Assembly: GCA_964530225.1 (NCBI GenBank)
Contig: CAZHBA010000086.1
Coordinates: 1-15,616, forward strand
Direction of reading: 5' to 3'
DNA length: 15,616 nucleotides
DNA from: CAZHBA01 sp964530225
GTDB lineage: Bacteria; Pseudomonadota; Alphaproteobacteria; UBA6615
Below, piece after piece: positions 7,429 through 14,741 of the stretch (within the stretch, counting starts at the first letter, position 1; each line of letters opens with the position of its first letter). Below the pieces are notes generated by a model. It did no database searches, was not told the origin of the DNA, and saw only the letters and a program-made list of their open reading frames with translations. A program made the position numbers and the translations under genes.

Positions 7429-7890
7429 TTAGTCGCGGTGGTAGGGATGGCCAGCAACAATCTGCTGGGCACGGTAAATCTGCTCCGCCAAAAGTCCCCG
7501 AACTAGTAGATGGGGCCATGTCGCCTGTCCCAGAGACATCACTTGATTGGTACCCTCTCGCAGCGAAACGGCCAAACCGTCGGCGCCACCGATGAGGAAC
7601 GCGACATCGCGTATACCCTCATCGTGCTGGCGATTCAAAAACTGTGCAAATTCACGGCTGGTGTGCTGCTTGCCGCGTTCATCCAACGCCACAACGTAAG
7701 CACCATCGGGAATGGTTTGCTGCAGCAACACAGCCTCAGCCTCGGATACCTTGTTGGGTGCGGTGCGTTTGCGTAGATCCTGCTCGACCAGTGTTATCGG
7801 CCACTGGGTCACGCGATCGGCAAAGTGTTTGAACAACGCCGCCTCGGGCCCGAACCGGGCACGGCCTATCGCGACGATGTGAATGCGCAT
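7429..7890 (-). CDS. rlmH: 23S rRNA pseudouridine-1915 N3-methyltransferase
   Basis: A 153-aa SPOUT-class methyltransferase that modifies pseudouridine 1915 of helix 69 in 23S rRNA on the assembled 70S ribosome, using S-adenosylmethionine. Family marks are VALDERGK at 67-74, the cofactor-loop motif FLIGGADG at 98-105, and the knotted C-terminus with HLLVRGLLAEQIYRA and the terminal GHPYHR. The length matches the family (about 155). The start is ATG 7890, 13 nt after the rsfS stop, in the usual nadD-rsfS-rlmH order. Confidence 0.97.
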   Translation of the reverse strand: MRIHIVAIGRARFGPEAALFKHFADRVTQWPITLVEQDLRKRTAPNKVSEAEAVLLQQTIPDGAYVVALDERGKQHTSREFAQFLNRQHDEGIRDVAFLIGGADGLAVSLREGTNQVMSLGQATWPHLLVRGLLAEQIYRAQQIVAGHPYHRD

Positions 7891-7903
7891 CTAGAGCAGT
7901 TCG

Positions 7904-8293
7904 TCAGATCGGAGACGTTTCGTTCACATCTTGCTCGGCGACACCCGCTTCCCATAATTTTTCTAGGTCATAGTATTCCCGCACTTCGGGCCGGAACAAA
8001 TGCGCGATAACAAAGCCAGCATCGATCAAGATCCAGTCCTTGTGCTCCCGGCCCTCGCTTTGCACATCGCGCCTGCCGGCGCTTTTTAGTTTAGTGAGAA
8101 GATGTTCGGTCATAGCGTCGACGTGGCGGGCCGACCTTCCGCTGGCGACCACCATGTAATCGGCGATATCGGTTTTACCGGCCAGGGAAATTACTTTGAC
8201 GTTATTGGCCTGGTCGTCATCCAACGATGCTTTGACCAGAGCCAGAATTTTTTCCGCCGTTTCAGGCGAAGTCTTTTTCCGTTTCGCTGCTAT
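7904..8293 (-). CDS. rsfS: Ribosomal silencing factor RsfS
   Basis: RsfS binds L14 on the 50S subunit and blocks subunit joining when growth slows. The conserved core is clear: ISLAGKTDIADYMVVASGRS, the RHV stretch, EGREHKDWILIDAGFVIAHLF and the REYYDLEKLW end. The longest frame from a usual start (TTG 8224) would give only 106 aa and cut off the N-terminal helix. The same frame continues upstream as PETAEKILALVKASL, which fits RsfS N-termini, to ATA 8293; that codon sits 7 nt after GAGAGAGGA. The frame closes at a TGA beyond. I therefore annotate 129 aa from ATA, or alternatively from ATT further in. The neighbours nadD and rlmH are the standard partners. Confidence 0.85.
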   Translation of the reverse strand: MAAKRKKTSPETAEKILALVKASLDDDQANNVKVISLAGKTDIADYMVVASGRSARHVDAMTEHLLTKLKSAGRRDVQSEGREHKDWILIDAGFVIAHLFRPEVREYYDLEKLWEAGVAEQDVNETSPI

Positions 8294-8309
8294 GGTTGTG
8301 TCCTCTCTC
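8291..8309 (-). promoter_or_regulatory. Strong ribosome binding site that points to an ATA start of rsfS
   Basis: GAGAGAGGA (8309-8301, minus) is followed by 7 nt and ATA (8293-8291). The spacing is the same as for envC. No ATG, GTG or TTG lies in the rsfS frame between the upstream stop and TTG 8224. Confidence 0.55.
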
Positions 8310-8338
8310 GCAAATTTGTCTCCTCTCTTTCAAACATC

Positions 8339-8965
8339 CTATTTATGGGGCCATTCACCCATTGAACGGATGTCTGTTGCCGTCGCCGGGTGCCAGCGCA
8401 GCGGCAGATAAATCCAGGCCGGTGGTGTCCGGTCTGCCAGGCTCTTCGCCCGCTCGGCCGATAGCCGGTTGGCTCGGTATCTCTGCGCTGCCACCCCGGC
8501 CAAAGCTTTGAAAGCATAGGTTTCGCGCGCGAATACCGCAATGGAAACGGTATTAAATATTTGCGTCCAGCGGCGCCATTGGGGCATTTGAGCCAAATTA
8601 TCAGCCCCCATTAACCAAACGAAGCGGGCACTGGGGTATTCCTGCTTGAGCCGCGCGACGGTATCGACCGTGTAGCGGGTACCCAGCCGCGTCTCGATAG
8701 TAGTGACTTGAATGCGCGGATGCCGAGCCATGACGCAAGCATGGGCTGCGCGCTGGGCTAGCGGCGCCATATCTACGCTGGGTTTTAGCGGGTTTTGCGG
8801 CGACACCAGCCACCACACGGCGTCGAGTTGTAAGCGCTTCAAGGCTTCGAGACTTATATATAGGTGACCCTCATGGGCCGGATTGAAAGAGCCGCCGAGC
8901 AGACCGATCCGTTGGCGGCCAACACCACGCATCACACCGCCCATCACGTCCTTGCGGCCGGTCAC
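8339..8965 (-). CDS. nadD: Nicotinate-nucleotide adenylyltransferase
   Basis: A 208-aa cytosolic enzyme of NAD synthesis that joins nicotinate mononucleotide and ATP to deamido-NAD. The nucleotidyltransferase motif GGSFNPAHEGH spans residues 24-34, with the catalytic HxGH at 31-34. WWLVSPQNPLK, TRYTVDT, FVWLMGADNLAQMPQW and the late ATDIRS (196-201, the equivalent of ISSTxIR) complete the family pattern. The start is most likely GTG 8965, two nt after the proA stop; ATG 8944 and ATG 8932 are in-frame alternatives that keep the whole domain. Confidence 0.94.
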   Translation of the reverse strand: MTGRKDVMGGVMRGVGRQRIGLLGGSFNPAHEGHLYISLEALKRLQLDAVWWLVSPQNPLKPSVDMAPLAQRAAHACVMARHPRIQVTTIETRLGTRYTVDTVARLKQEYPSARFVWLMGADNLAQMPQWRRWTQIFNTVSIAVFARETYAFKALAGVAAQRYRANRLSAERAKSLADRTPPAWIYLPLRWHPATATDIRSMGEWPHK

Positions 8966-8967
8966 CG

Positions 8968-10254
8968 TCAGGACCGCAACTGCCCGGCGCCACGCACGAC
9001 GTATTTATAGGTGGTGAGCTGTTCGGCGCCGACCGGCCCGCGCGCATGCATGCGGCCAGTGGAGATGCCAATTTCCGCACCCATACCAAACTCGCCACCG
9101 TCGGCGAATTGGGTCGAGGTGTTGTGCATGACAATGCCGCTGTCGATACGGTTGAGGAACTCTGCCGCCGTTGCATCGTCGTCGGTAACGATGGCGTCGG
9201 TGTGGTGGGAGCCGTGGTGATTGACATGGTCGATGGCGCTGTCGACACCATCGACCACTTTAACCGAGACGATAGAATCGAGATATTCGGTGTCCCAATC
9301 CTCTTCCACCGCGGCTCCGATACGGGCATCGATACCCTGCGCCGCCTTATCGCCACGCACTTCGCACCCGGCTTTAGCCAGATCATCGACGATCGGCGTT
9401 AACATTTGCGGCGCCACCGAGCGGTCGATCAGCACAGTCTCGGTCGCCCCACAAATGCCGGTGCGGCGCATCTTGGCATTGAGCACGATCGAGCGCGCCA
9501 TATCCGACTGCGCCTTCTCGTGCACATAGGTGTGGCAAAGGCCCTCAAGGTGAGCAAATACTGGCATGCGGGCCTCGTTCTGCACCCGCTCGACCAGCGA
9601 CTTGCCGCCCCGTGGCACGATGACATCGATAAATTCACTCATGCCCAGCATGGCGCCAACCGCCGCACGGTCGGTGGTCGGCGGCCGCTGCAGACAGGTT
9701 TCCGGCAGGTCAGCCTCCCGCAATCCCTGCTGCAGGCATTCGAGGATCACGCCCGACGTGTGGAACGTATCGGAGCCGCCACGCAAAATAGCCGTGTTGC
9801 CGGCCTTCAGGCACAGGCCACCGGCATCCGCCGTCACATTGGGTCGGGATTCGTAGATCACGCCAATGACGCCCAGCGGTACCCGTACGCGGGCGATCTT
9901 CAAACCGTTCGGCCGCTCCCACTCGGCGAGCACGGTACCGATGGGGTCGGGCAACACCGCGACCTCTTCCAAACCGCGCGCCATCGCCTCGATGCGATTG
10001 CCGTCAAGCTCTAACCGGTCGAGCATTGCGCCGCTGATGTCCTTCTTCTCCGCCGCCGCCATATCCTTGGCATTAGCGGCCAGAATGTCGGCGCTACGCG
10101 CCCGGATCGCCGCCGCACCGGCATGGATCGCGACATCCTTGTCAGCGCTGCTGGCTTGCGCCAAAGCATGCGCCGCCTCGCGGGCCGCCACACCCATGTC
10201 GTGCATGGCGGCCACAATATCGGCGGTTTCGCTTATGTCGTGCGCTACGGCCAT
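8968..10254 (-). CDS. proA: Glutamate-5-semialdehyde dehydrogenase (gamma-glutamyl phosphate reductase)
   Basis: A 428-aa NADPH-dependent enzyme, second step of proline synthesis, reducing gamma-glutamyl phosphate to glutamate semialdehyde. It has the aldehyde-dehydrogenase-like fold: VRVPLGVIGVIYESRPNVT (125-141), KAGNTAILRGGS (150-161), VIVPRGG, and the nucleophile C268 in RRTGICGATET. The C-terminal GGEFGMGAEIGISTGRMHARGP is the usual ProA ending. The start is ATG 10254, with GGA about 8 nt upstream. ProB and ProA normally act together and are adjacent in many alphaproteobacteria; here an EamA transporter gene lies between them. Confidence 0.97.
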   Translation of the reverse strand: MAVAHDISETADIVAAMHDMGVAAREAAHALAQASSADKDVAIHAGAAAIRARSADILAANAKDMAAAEKKDISGAMLDRLELDGNRIEAMARGLEEVAVLPDPIGTVLAEWERPNGLKIARVRVPLGVIGVIYESRPNVTADAGGLCLKAGNTAILRGGSDTFHTSGVILECLQQGLREADLPETCLQRPPTTDRAAVGAMLGMSEFIDVIVPRGGKSLVERVQNEARMPVFAHLEGLCHTYVHEKAQSDMARSIVLNAKMRRTGICGATETVLIDRSVAPQMLTPIVDDLAKAGCEVRGDKAAQGIDARIGAAVEEDWDTEYLDSIVSVKVVDGVDSAIDHVNHHGSHHTDAIVTDDDATAAEFLNRIDSGIVMHNTSTQFADGGEFGMGAEIGISTGRMHARGPVGAEQLTTYKYVVRGAGQLRS

Positions 10255-10313
10255 GATTTTTCCACTTTATCAAATGGCGCGGACGGGGAAGATAGTCAAT
10301 TTCGGCGGCAATT

Positions 10314-11207
10314 TCACCCCATTTGCCCCGATTGGCCATTGGCCCGAGTTCCAAGCCAGATTCCCGCCAAAATCAGCACTCCACCGAGTGCCGTCGGCCA
10401 GCCGAACCCCTCGCCAAAATAGAGCCAGCCGAACAGCGTGGCAAATACGGGCTCGCCCAACAACGTGACCGCCAGCAGCGTTGTCGGTACCGCGCGCGCG
10501 GCAAAGTTATAGCCGGTATGGCCGATCACCTGGCTAACCAGCGCAATGGCGATCAGCGCGCCATAGGTATTCGCTGTCAGCCCTGTAACCGGCAGCGCAA
10601 GTACGATGACGGCGAGCCACAGCCAAACTGCCGCGCCGCCATAGATTAGGGTCACGAACGGCAACAGGGCAACACTCTGCCGCGCCTTTTGGGCGAACAA
10701 CAGGAAACCAGCGAAACAGATACCGCCGATCAGCGCCAGGAAGTCGCCCAACAAGGAGGTATTGCCGCCGCCGGCGCTGCCCAGCGCAATAATCACGCTG
10801 CCGGCGACAGCGAAGGCTATGCTGAGCCAGGTTAGCTGGCCCGGCGGTGTCCGCAGGATCAGAAGTCCGTAAAGCGCCAACCACACCGGGTTGAGAGTGA
10901 CCAGGACCACCGAATTGGCGATCGAGGTGAAATCGAGCGAGGTAATCCAGGTAGCGAAATGCAGGGCCAGGAACGTCGCGGCACCGGCGATAAGCCGCAT
11001 CTCGCGCGTGGTCAAGGCGCGCAGATCGGATAGGGCGAAGACCAGCGTGAACGGCGCCAGCACAACGGTCGCAATACCGAGCCGGAACGCGGCGACGACA
11101 ATTGGATCGGCGTCAGCCAGGCGTACGAAAATTGCGCCATGACCCATCGCCACCAAGGCGACGGCCAGAACGCCAACAAAGACTGCAGGCGAATGATCGC
11201 GACTCAT
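10314..11207 (-). CDS. EamA/DMT-family transporter
   Basis: A 297-aa inner-membrane permease of the drug/metabolite transporter superfamily. About ten hydrophobic segments form two EamA repeats; the first begins with VFVGVLAVALVAMGHGAIFVR and a polar ADPIVVAAFRLG loop, and the second ends at GEPVFATLFGWLYFGEGFGWPTALGG. Substrates in this family (amino acids, nucleosides, other metabolites) cannot be read from sequence. I chose ATG 11207, preceded by AGAGA; GTG 11243 would add 12 polar and basic residues. It is inserted between proB and proA, and its upstream gap carries palindromic repeats, so it may be a lineage-specific acquisition. A link to proline or glutamate export is only a guess. Confidence 0.85.
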   Translation of the reverse strand: MSRDHSPAVFVGVLAVALVAMGHGAIFVRLADADPIVVAAFRLGIATVVLAPFTLVFALSDLRALTTREMRLIAGAATFLALHFATWITSLDFTSIANSVVLVTLNPVWLALYGLLILRTPPGQLTWLSIAFAVAGSVIIALGSAGGGNTSLLGDFLALIGGICFAGFLLFAQKARQSVALLPFVTLIYGGAAVWLWLAVIVLALPVTGLTANTYGALIAIALVSQVIGHTGYNFAARAVPTTLLAVTLLGEPVFATLFGWLYFGEGFGWPTALGGVLILAGIWLGTRANGQSGQMG

Positions 11208-11261
11208 CGATCTCTTAATCTTGCCAAAAGACAAGATTCCCACATATCACCCTCATCTAAA

Positions 11262-11339
11262 TCCTCCCCCATCAAGGGGGAGGACTTCTAAACGAGCATT
11301 TCGTACCGTCGCAGCTCCCTCCCCCCTTGCGGGAGAGGG
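11262..11339. repeat. Two palindromic repeats upstream of the EamA gene
   Basis: TCCTCCCCC / GGGGGAGGA (11262-11270 and 11276-11284) is a perfect 9-bp stem with the 5-nt loop ATCAA. About 30 nt later CCCTC..CCC / GGG..GAGGG (11317-11339) forms a second, imperfect stem around TTGC, followed by TTGGGGTGGAGGG. This G/C-strand-biased style matches the interspersed intergenic palindromes common in alphaproteobacterial genomes. They fill most of the 171-nt proB-EamA gap. Neither has a T tract, so a simple terminator is not supported. Confidence 0.7.
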
Positions 11340-11378
11340 TTGGGGTGGAGGGTCGATTTAAACGAAAAGAATCAGACA

Positions 11379-12533
11379 CTAGCTGACGATCAAATCGTCG
11401 CGGTGGATCATCTCCTCACGACCGCGATAACCAAGAACTGCTTCGGTCTCGCTGCTTTTGAGACCCTTGATGCGGTCGGCATCACCGTTCGAGTAGGCGC
11501 TCAGACCGCGCGCCAGTTCGGCCCCGTCGGCATCGCGTACGACCACCGGATCGCCACGCTCGAACGTGCCCTCGACGCGCACCACACCGGCGGGCAGCAG
11601 GCTCTTGCCGGCGGCCAGAGCCGAAGCCGCACCACCATCAACGACGACCGTGCCAACCGGGTTCAAGCTGGCGGCGATCCATCGTTTGCGCGCCGTTAGC
11701 GGCTCGCCCTGGGGCACGAACCAAGTGCAGGTAACGTCACCCTCGAAGGCCTGCAGAGGCCGGTCAATGCGCCCGTCGCCGATGGCCAACCGGCAGCCGG
11801 CCTGGGTAGCGATGCGCGCCGCTTCGATCTTGGTCACCATGCCGCCCGAGCCATCTTCGTTCGACGCGGCGCCGGCCATCGCCTCGATCTCGGGCGTGAT
11901 CGCGCGCACTTCGCCAATGTGGCTAGCGGTGCTGTCGGCGACTGGGTCGGCGGTATAGAGCCCATCGATATCGGACAGGATCACGCAAGTGTCCGCGCTG
12001 ACCATTTGCGCCACCCGCGCCGCCAGGCGATCATTGTCGCCGAAGCGGATTTCCTCGGTGGCGACGGTGTCGTTCTCGTTGATCACCGGCACTACGCCAA
12101 GCTTCAGCAGGGTCGTCATCGTACCACGCGCGTTGAGGTAACGGCGGCGGTTCTCGGTGTCGTCGGTGGTGAGAAGAATCTGCGCTACCAGCACTTCGTA
12201 GCGCGCCAGTGCGTCCTGCCAGGCGTGGGCCAGGCGCACCTGCCCAGTGGCCGCAGCGGCCTGGCTTTCCTCGAGCCGTAGCGCCCGGTTGCGCGGCCCG
12301 CGGGCGAGTCCCAGCAGCCGCCGGCCAACGGCAATGGCACCCGACGACACGATCAAGATTTCGGTGCCGCCACGGCGCAGTTCGGCAACGTTGGCGGCCA
12401 GTGAATCGATCCACTCGGACCGTAGATTGCCGTCGTCGTCGGCCAGCAGGGCCGAACCAATCTTGATCACCAAACGCCGGCTATCGTGGATCGACAGTGC
12501 CCCTGTGGCAGTATTGCCTGCGGACGTACTCAT
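11379..12533 (-). CDS. proB: Glutamate 5-kinase
   Basis: First step of proline synthesis: phosphorylates glutamate to gamma-glutamyl phosphate, usually under proline feedback. The amino-acid-kinase domain shows VIKIGSALL (22-30), IVSSGAIAVG (61-70), LNARGTM, PVINENDTV (149-157) and FGDNDRLAARVA (164-174), followed by ILSDIDGLYTADP and GSGGMVTKIEAAR. A C-terminal PUA domain (about 290-370) follows, as in the long bacterial form; total 384 aa. The start is ATG 12533, whose ATGA overlaps the obgE stop; GTG 12563 would overlap obgE further and adds nothing conserved. The overlap indicates translational coupling to obgE. Confidence 0.96.
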   Translation of the reverse strand: MSTSAGNTATGALSIHDSRRLVIKIGSALLADDDGNLRSEWIDSLAANVAELRRGGTEILIVSSGAIAVGRRLLGLARGPRNRALRLEESQAAAATGQVRLAHAWQDALARYEVLVAQILLTTDDTENRRRYLNARGTMTTLLKLGVVPVINENDTVATEEIRFGDNDRLAARVAQMVSADTCVILSDIDGLYTADPVADSTASHIGEVRAITPEIEAMAGAASNEDGSGGMVTKIEAARIATQAGCRLAIGDGRIDRPLQAFEGDVTCTWFVPQGEPLTARKRWIAASLNPVGTVVVDGGAASALAAGKSLLPAGVVRVEGTFERGDPVVVRDADGAELARGLSAYSNGDADRIKGLKSSETEAVLGYRGREEMIHRDDLIVS

Positions 12534-13579
12534 TGGGCCGCTTCCCAGGGTTGCGTGTGCCACGTATTTTCGTTGTCCGCGGCATCGGCCTCATCAATAA
12601 AACCACGCAGGGCCCGTAACGTATTGGCAACATTAGCGCCCAAAACGCCGGAGATGGTCAGCACGTCCTGGTCCGTGGCGTTACGAAGCCGGGCGCGAAT
12701 ATCCTCTATATCTTCTTCGTGCAATGCGTCGATTTTGTTGAGCGCGACGACTTCCGGCTTATCGGCGAGGCCGCCGCCATAGGCCGAGAGCTCGTCGCGA
12801 ACGGTTTTGTAGGCTTCGATAGCGGCGTCGGCGCCCGCGGTGCCGTCGATGAGATGCAGCAACACACGGCAGCGCTCCACATGGCCGAGGAACCGGTCAC
12901 CAAGACCCTTGCCCTCATGGGCGCCTTCGATCAGGCCCGGAATGTCGGCAAGCACGAACTCGCTGTCGTCGGCGGCGACGACACCAAGGACGGGATGCAG
13001 GGTCGTGAACGGGTAGTCGGCGATCTTTGGCGTCGCGCGGGTCACCGCAGCCAGGAAAGTCGATTTGCCGGCATTAGGCAGGCCCACCAGCCCGGCGTCG
13101 GCAATCAGCTTGAGGCGCAACCACAACCAGGCCTCCTCGCCGGGCCAGCCCGGATCGGCACGGCGCGGCGCTTGGTTGGTGGCGCTCTTGAACTGGGTAT
13201 TGCCGCGGCCACCATCACCGCCATGGGCGATCACCACGCGTTGCCCAACTTCGGTCAAATCGGCGATGAGGGTTTGCTTGTCTTCGGCCAGCACCTGGGT
13301 GCCGACCGGTAGTTTCAGCACCGCGGCGCCGCCGGCGGCACCGCTGCGATCCTTACCCTGCCCGTCCTGACCGCGCTTAGCCTTGAAATGCTGCTGGTAG
13401 CGGTAGTCGATGAGTGTGTTGAGGCCGCTGACGCATTCGATAACCACATCTCCGCCGCACCCGCCATCGCCACCATTGGGACCGCCGGAGGCAACGTTCT
13501 TCTCGCGGCGGAACGACACGCAACCGTTGCCGCCATCGCCAGAGCTAACGTAAACCTTTGCCTCGTCGAGAAATTTCAT
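12530..13579 (-). CDS. obgE: GTPase ObgE (CgtA)
   Basis: A 349-aa essential GTPase that assists late 50S assembly and links ribosome state to stress signalling. The glycine-rich Obg fold fills residues 1-158 (SGDGGNGCVSFRREK, GGPNGGDGGCGGDV, GGDGGRGN). The G domain has P-loop GLPNAGKST at 166-174, G2 YPFTTLHP, G3 DIPGLIEGA at 212-220 and G4 NKID at 281-284. It ends soon after the G domain, without the C-terminal OCT domain of Gram-positive Obg. The start ATG 13579 follows an 80-nt gap with a hairpin. Order rplU-rpmA-obgE is conserved in bacteria. Confidence 0.98.
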   Translation of the reverse strand: MKFLDEAKVYVSSGDGGNGCVSFRREKNVASGGPNGGDGGCGGDVVIECVSGLNTLIDYRYQQHFKAKRGQDGQGKDRSGAAGGAAVLKLPVGTQVLAEDKQTLIADLTEVGQRVVIAHGGDGGRGNTQFKSATNQAPRRADPGWPGEEAWLWLRLKLIADAGLVGLPNAGKSTFLAAVTRATPKIADYPFTTLHPVLGVVAADDSEFVLADIPGLIEGAHEGKGLGDRFLGHVERCRVLLHLIDGTAGADAAIEAYKTVRDELSAYGGGLADKPEVVALNKIDALHEEDIEDIRARLRNATDQDVLTISGVLGANVANTLRALRGFIDEADAADNENTWHTQPWEAAQ

Positions 13580-13604
13580 CTCAATGCGGTCTCACAAATA
13601 ATTA

Positions 13605-13632
13605 CGGGGAGATCGGTCGCCCAACCTCCCCG
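13605..13632. other. Intercistronic hairpin between rpmA and obgE
   Basis: CGGGGAG (13605-13611) and CTCCCCG (13626-13632) are perfect inverted repeats, with a possible inner GGT/ACC stem. On the transcribed (minus) strand the following bases are TAATTATTTG, not a T tract. It may lower read-through or mark mRNA processing between abundant L21/L27 mRNA and scarce obgE mRNA. Confidence 0.45.
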
Positions 13633-13659
13633 GATAACACTCGGCCTCGCGGCAGCCGC

Positions 13660-13917
13660 CTAAGCCGGCGGTTCGACCGACACGAAGGAACGCCCATCGC
13701 GGCGACCGTTGAACGCCACCCTGCCTTCGATCAAGGCGTAGAGCGTGTGGTCCTTACCCATGCCAACATTGTCGCCGGGATGAAATTTGGTACCGCGCTG
13801 GCGCACAATAATGTTGCCGGGGATCACTTCCTGTCCGCCATACTTTTTGATGCCGAGGCGCCGGCCAGCCGAATCGCGGCCGTTGCGTGAACTGCCACCT
13901 GCTTTTTTATGGGCCAT
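13660..13917 (-). CDS. rpmA: 50S ribosomal protein L27
   Basis: An 85-aa protein of the large subunit; its N-terminus reaches toward the peptidyl-transferase centre. The sequence begins MAHKKAGGSSRNGRDS, the unprocessed Gram-negative type, and includes RLGIKKYGGQ, GNIIVRQRGT and the GMGKDHTLYAL motif. Length is standard. The ribosome binding site AAGGAG overlaps the rplU stop region, 9 nt before ATG 13917, so it is tightly linked with rplU. Confidence 0.98.
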   Translation of the reverse strand: MAHKKAGGSSRNGRDSAGRRLGIKKYGGQEVIPGNIIVRQRGTKFHPGDNVGMGKDHTLYALIEGRVAFNGRRDGRSFVSVEPPA

Positions 13918-13923
13918 CGCCGG

Positions 13924-14430
13924 TTACTCCTTGTCAGCCTTCTTTGCCGCGGGCTTCTTCGCTACCGGTTTCTTGGGGGCCGGTTTCTTGGGGGCCGCTT
14001 TCTTTGGCGCCGCCTTCTTGGTCGCCGGTTTCTTCGCCGCGGGCTTCTTGGCTGCCGATTTCGCTTCCTCAGAACGTTTCTCGGCTGCCTTGGCCGCGCG
14101 CTTTGGCGCCACCTTGGCCTTGCCGATCACATCGGTGATGCGCAGCACGGTGAGATCCTGGCGATGACCCCTGGTGCGGCGGTAGCCTTTGCGGCGTTTT
14201 TTCTTGAACACGATGATCTTGTCGCCGCGGGTTTGCTCCAGAACCTCGGCGCTAACGGCCGCGCCTTCGACGATTGGCGTGCCGACGGTGCTCGACTTGT
14301 CGTCATTGAGCATTAACACCGGCGCCAGCAAGACCGTGCTGCCAGGATCGCCAGCAAGCTTTTCCACCGCTATTACGTCGCCATTGGCGACCCGGTACTG
14401 TTTTCCGCCGGTTTTGATGACTGCATACAT
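13924..14430 (-). CDS. rplU: 50S ribosomal protein L21 with a long basic tail
   Basis: The first ~103 residues are ordinary L21 (MYAVIKTGGKQYRVANGD, VEKLAGDPGSTVLL, then IIVFKKKRRKGYRRTRGHRQ), which binds 23S rRNA. A tail to residue 168 follows, rich in Lys, Ala, Pro and a few Glu. Its last part (126-165) is eight pentapeptides of the form (A/V)xKK(P/A), like histone-H1 C-terminal tails. Related tails occur on L21 of other alphaproteobacteria. ATG 14430 starts the block and the promoter lies about 115 nt upstream. The ribosome binding site is weak (GGAAC). Confidence 0.96.
   Translation of the reverse strand: MYAVIKTGGKQYRVANGDVIAVEKLAGDPGSTVLLAPVLMLNDDKSSTVGTPIVEGAAVSAEVLEQTRGDKIIVFKKKRRKGYRRTRGHRQDLTVLRITDVIGKAKVAPKRAAKAAEKRSEEAKSAAKKPAAKKPATKKAAPKKAAPKKPAPKKPVAKKPAAKKADKE
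13936..14055 (-). repeat. 15-bp tandem repeats encoding the L21 tail
   Basis: Eight in-frame 15-bp units encode AAKKP-type pentapeptides. Two neighbouring units, 13966-13980 and 13981-13995, are identical (CGGTTTCTTGGGGGC on the plus strand), a sign of recent slippage. Unit number may vary between strains. Confidence 0.8.
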
Positions 14431-14544
14431 GGCATGTGTTCCAACTGGGTGCCACCGCGGCCATTGACTAGCCGCTAACTCACCGAAATTTCAAAAAAAT
14501 AACACGGACCACCGCGCTACTCGGCCGCCCGTCTTGCGCGCCGG

Positions 14545-14572
14545 ACTATACGCCGCCCGCAGCCCCTGTCAA
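14545..14572 (-). promoter_or_regulatory. Strong sigma-70-type promoter of rplU-rpmA and downstream genes
   Basis: On the minus strand TTGACA (14572-14567) and TATAGT (14550-14545) are 16 nt apart. The -35 matches consensus fully and the -10 in five of six bases. The start would be near 14538, leaving a leader of about 108 nt before the rplU ATG. That leader is long enough for control, but I see no clear L21-binding structure. Confidence 0.75.
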
Positions 14573-14620
14573 CCATCCTATCGGCCTCCAAGAGCAGCAT
14601 TTGCCTGCCATTACAGCGGC

Positions 14621-14650
14621 TTGCGGGGGTGACGCGGCGTGCGTTATACG
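14621..14650 (+). promoter_or_regulatory. Possible promoter of the tRNA-Ser gene
   Basis: TTGCGG (14621-14626) and TATACG (14645-14650) are spaced by 18 nt, about 47 nt ahead of the tRNA. The -35 is poor. The perfect 10-bp palindrome GCCCGCGGGC (14662-14671) lies between promoter and tRNA. The match is modest and rests partly on the position. Confidence 0.35.
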
Positions 14651-14697
14651 GGACGCGCTTCGCCCGCGGGCTGCTACCGCGCGGCCAGACACCTCGC

Positions 14698-14740
14698 GGA
14701 GAGGTGGCAGAGTGGTTGAATGCACCGGTCTCGAAAACCG
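14698..14740 (+). tRNA. 5' half of tRNA-Ser(CGA), interrupted
   Basis: The sequence matches a class II serine tRNA from its 5' end: acceptor strand GGAGAGG (14698-14704), TG, D arm GCAG...TGC, and anticodon stem CCGGT (14725-14729) with loop CTCGAAA giving anticodon CGA (14732-14734). The 3' stem reads ACCG (14737-14740) and then T where G is needed. The long variable arm, the T arm and the acceptor 3' strand are all missing; AT-rich DNA follows instead. As it stands the gene cannot make a functional tRNA. UCG codons could still be read by a tRNA-Ser(UGA) elsewhere. Confidence 0.85.
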
Positions 14741-14741
14741 T
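14725..14741 (+). other. Probable attachment-site core in the tRNA anticodon arm
   Basis: The anticodon stem-loop CCGGT-CTCGAAA-ACCG forms the imperfect inverted repeat with a 7-nt centre that tyrosine recombinases commonly use as a core site. tRNA identity ends at 14740, immediately 3' of this arm, and foreign DNA begins. The matching far end of the element is not in the window, so the exact crossover point is unknown. Confidence 0.55.

Noticed and set aside
9406..10468. Long plus-strand frames opposite proA
   Set aside because: Antisense shadows; proA has complete catalytic motifs.
11262..11339. Rho-independent terminator for proB
   Set aside because: Two good stems but no T tract on the minus strand; the style fits dispersed intergenic palindromes better.
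11262..11339. CRISPR array
   Set aside because: Only two unlike palindromes, no repeated units with regular spacers.
12534..12563. proB start at GTG 12563
   Set aside because: The ATG at 12533 makes the usual ATGA overlap with obgE and the extra ten residues are not conserved-looking.
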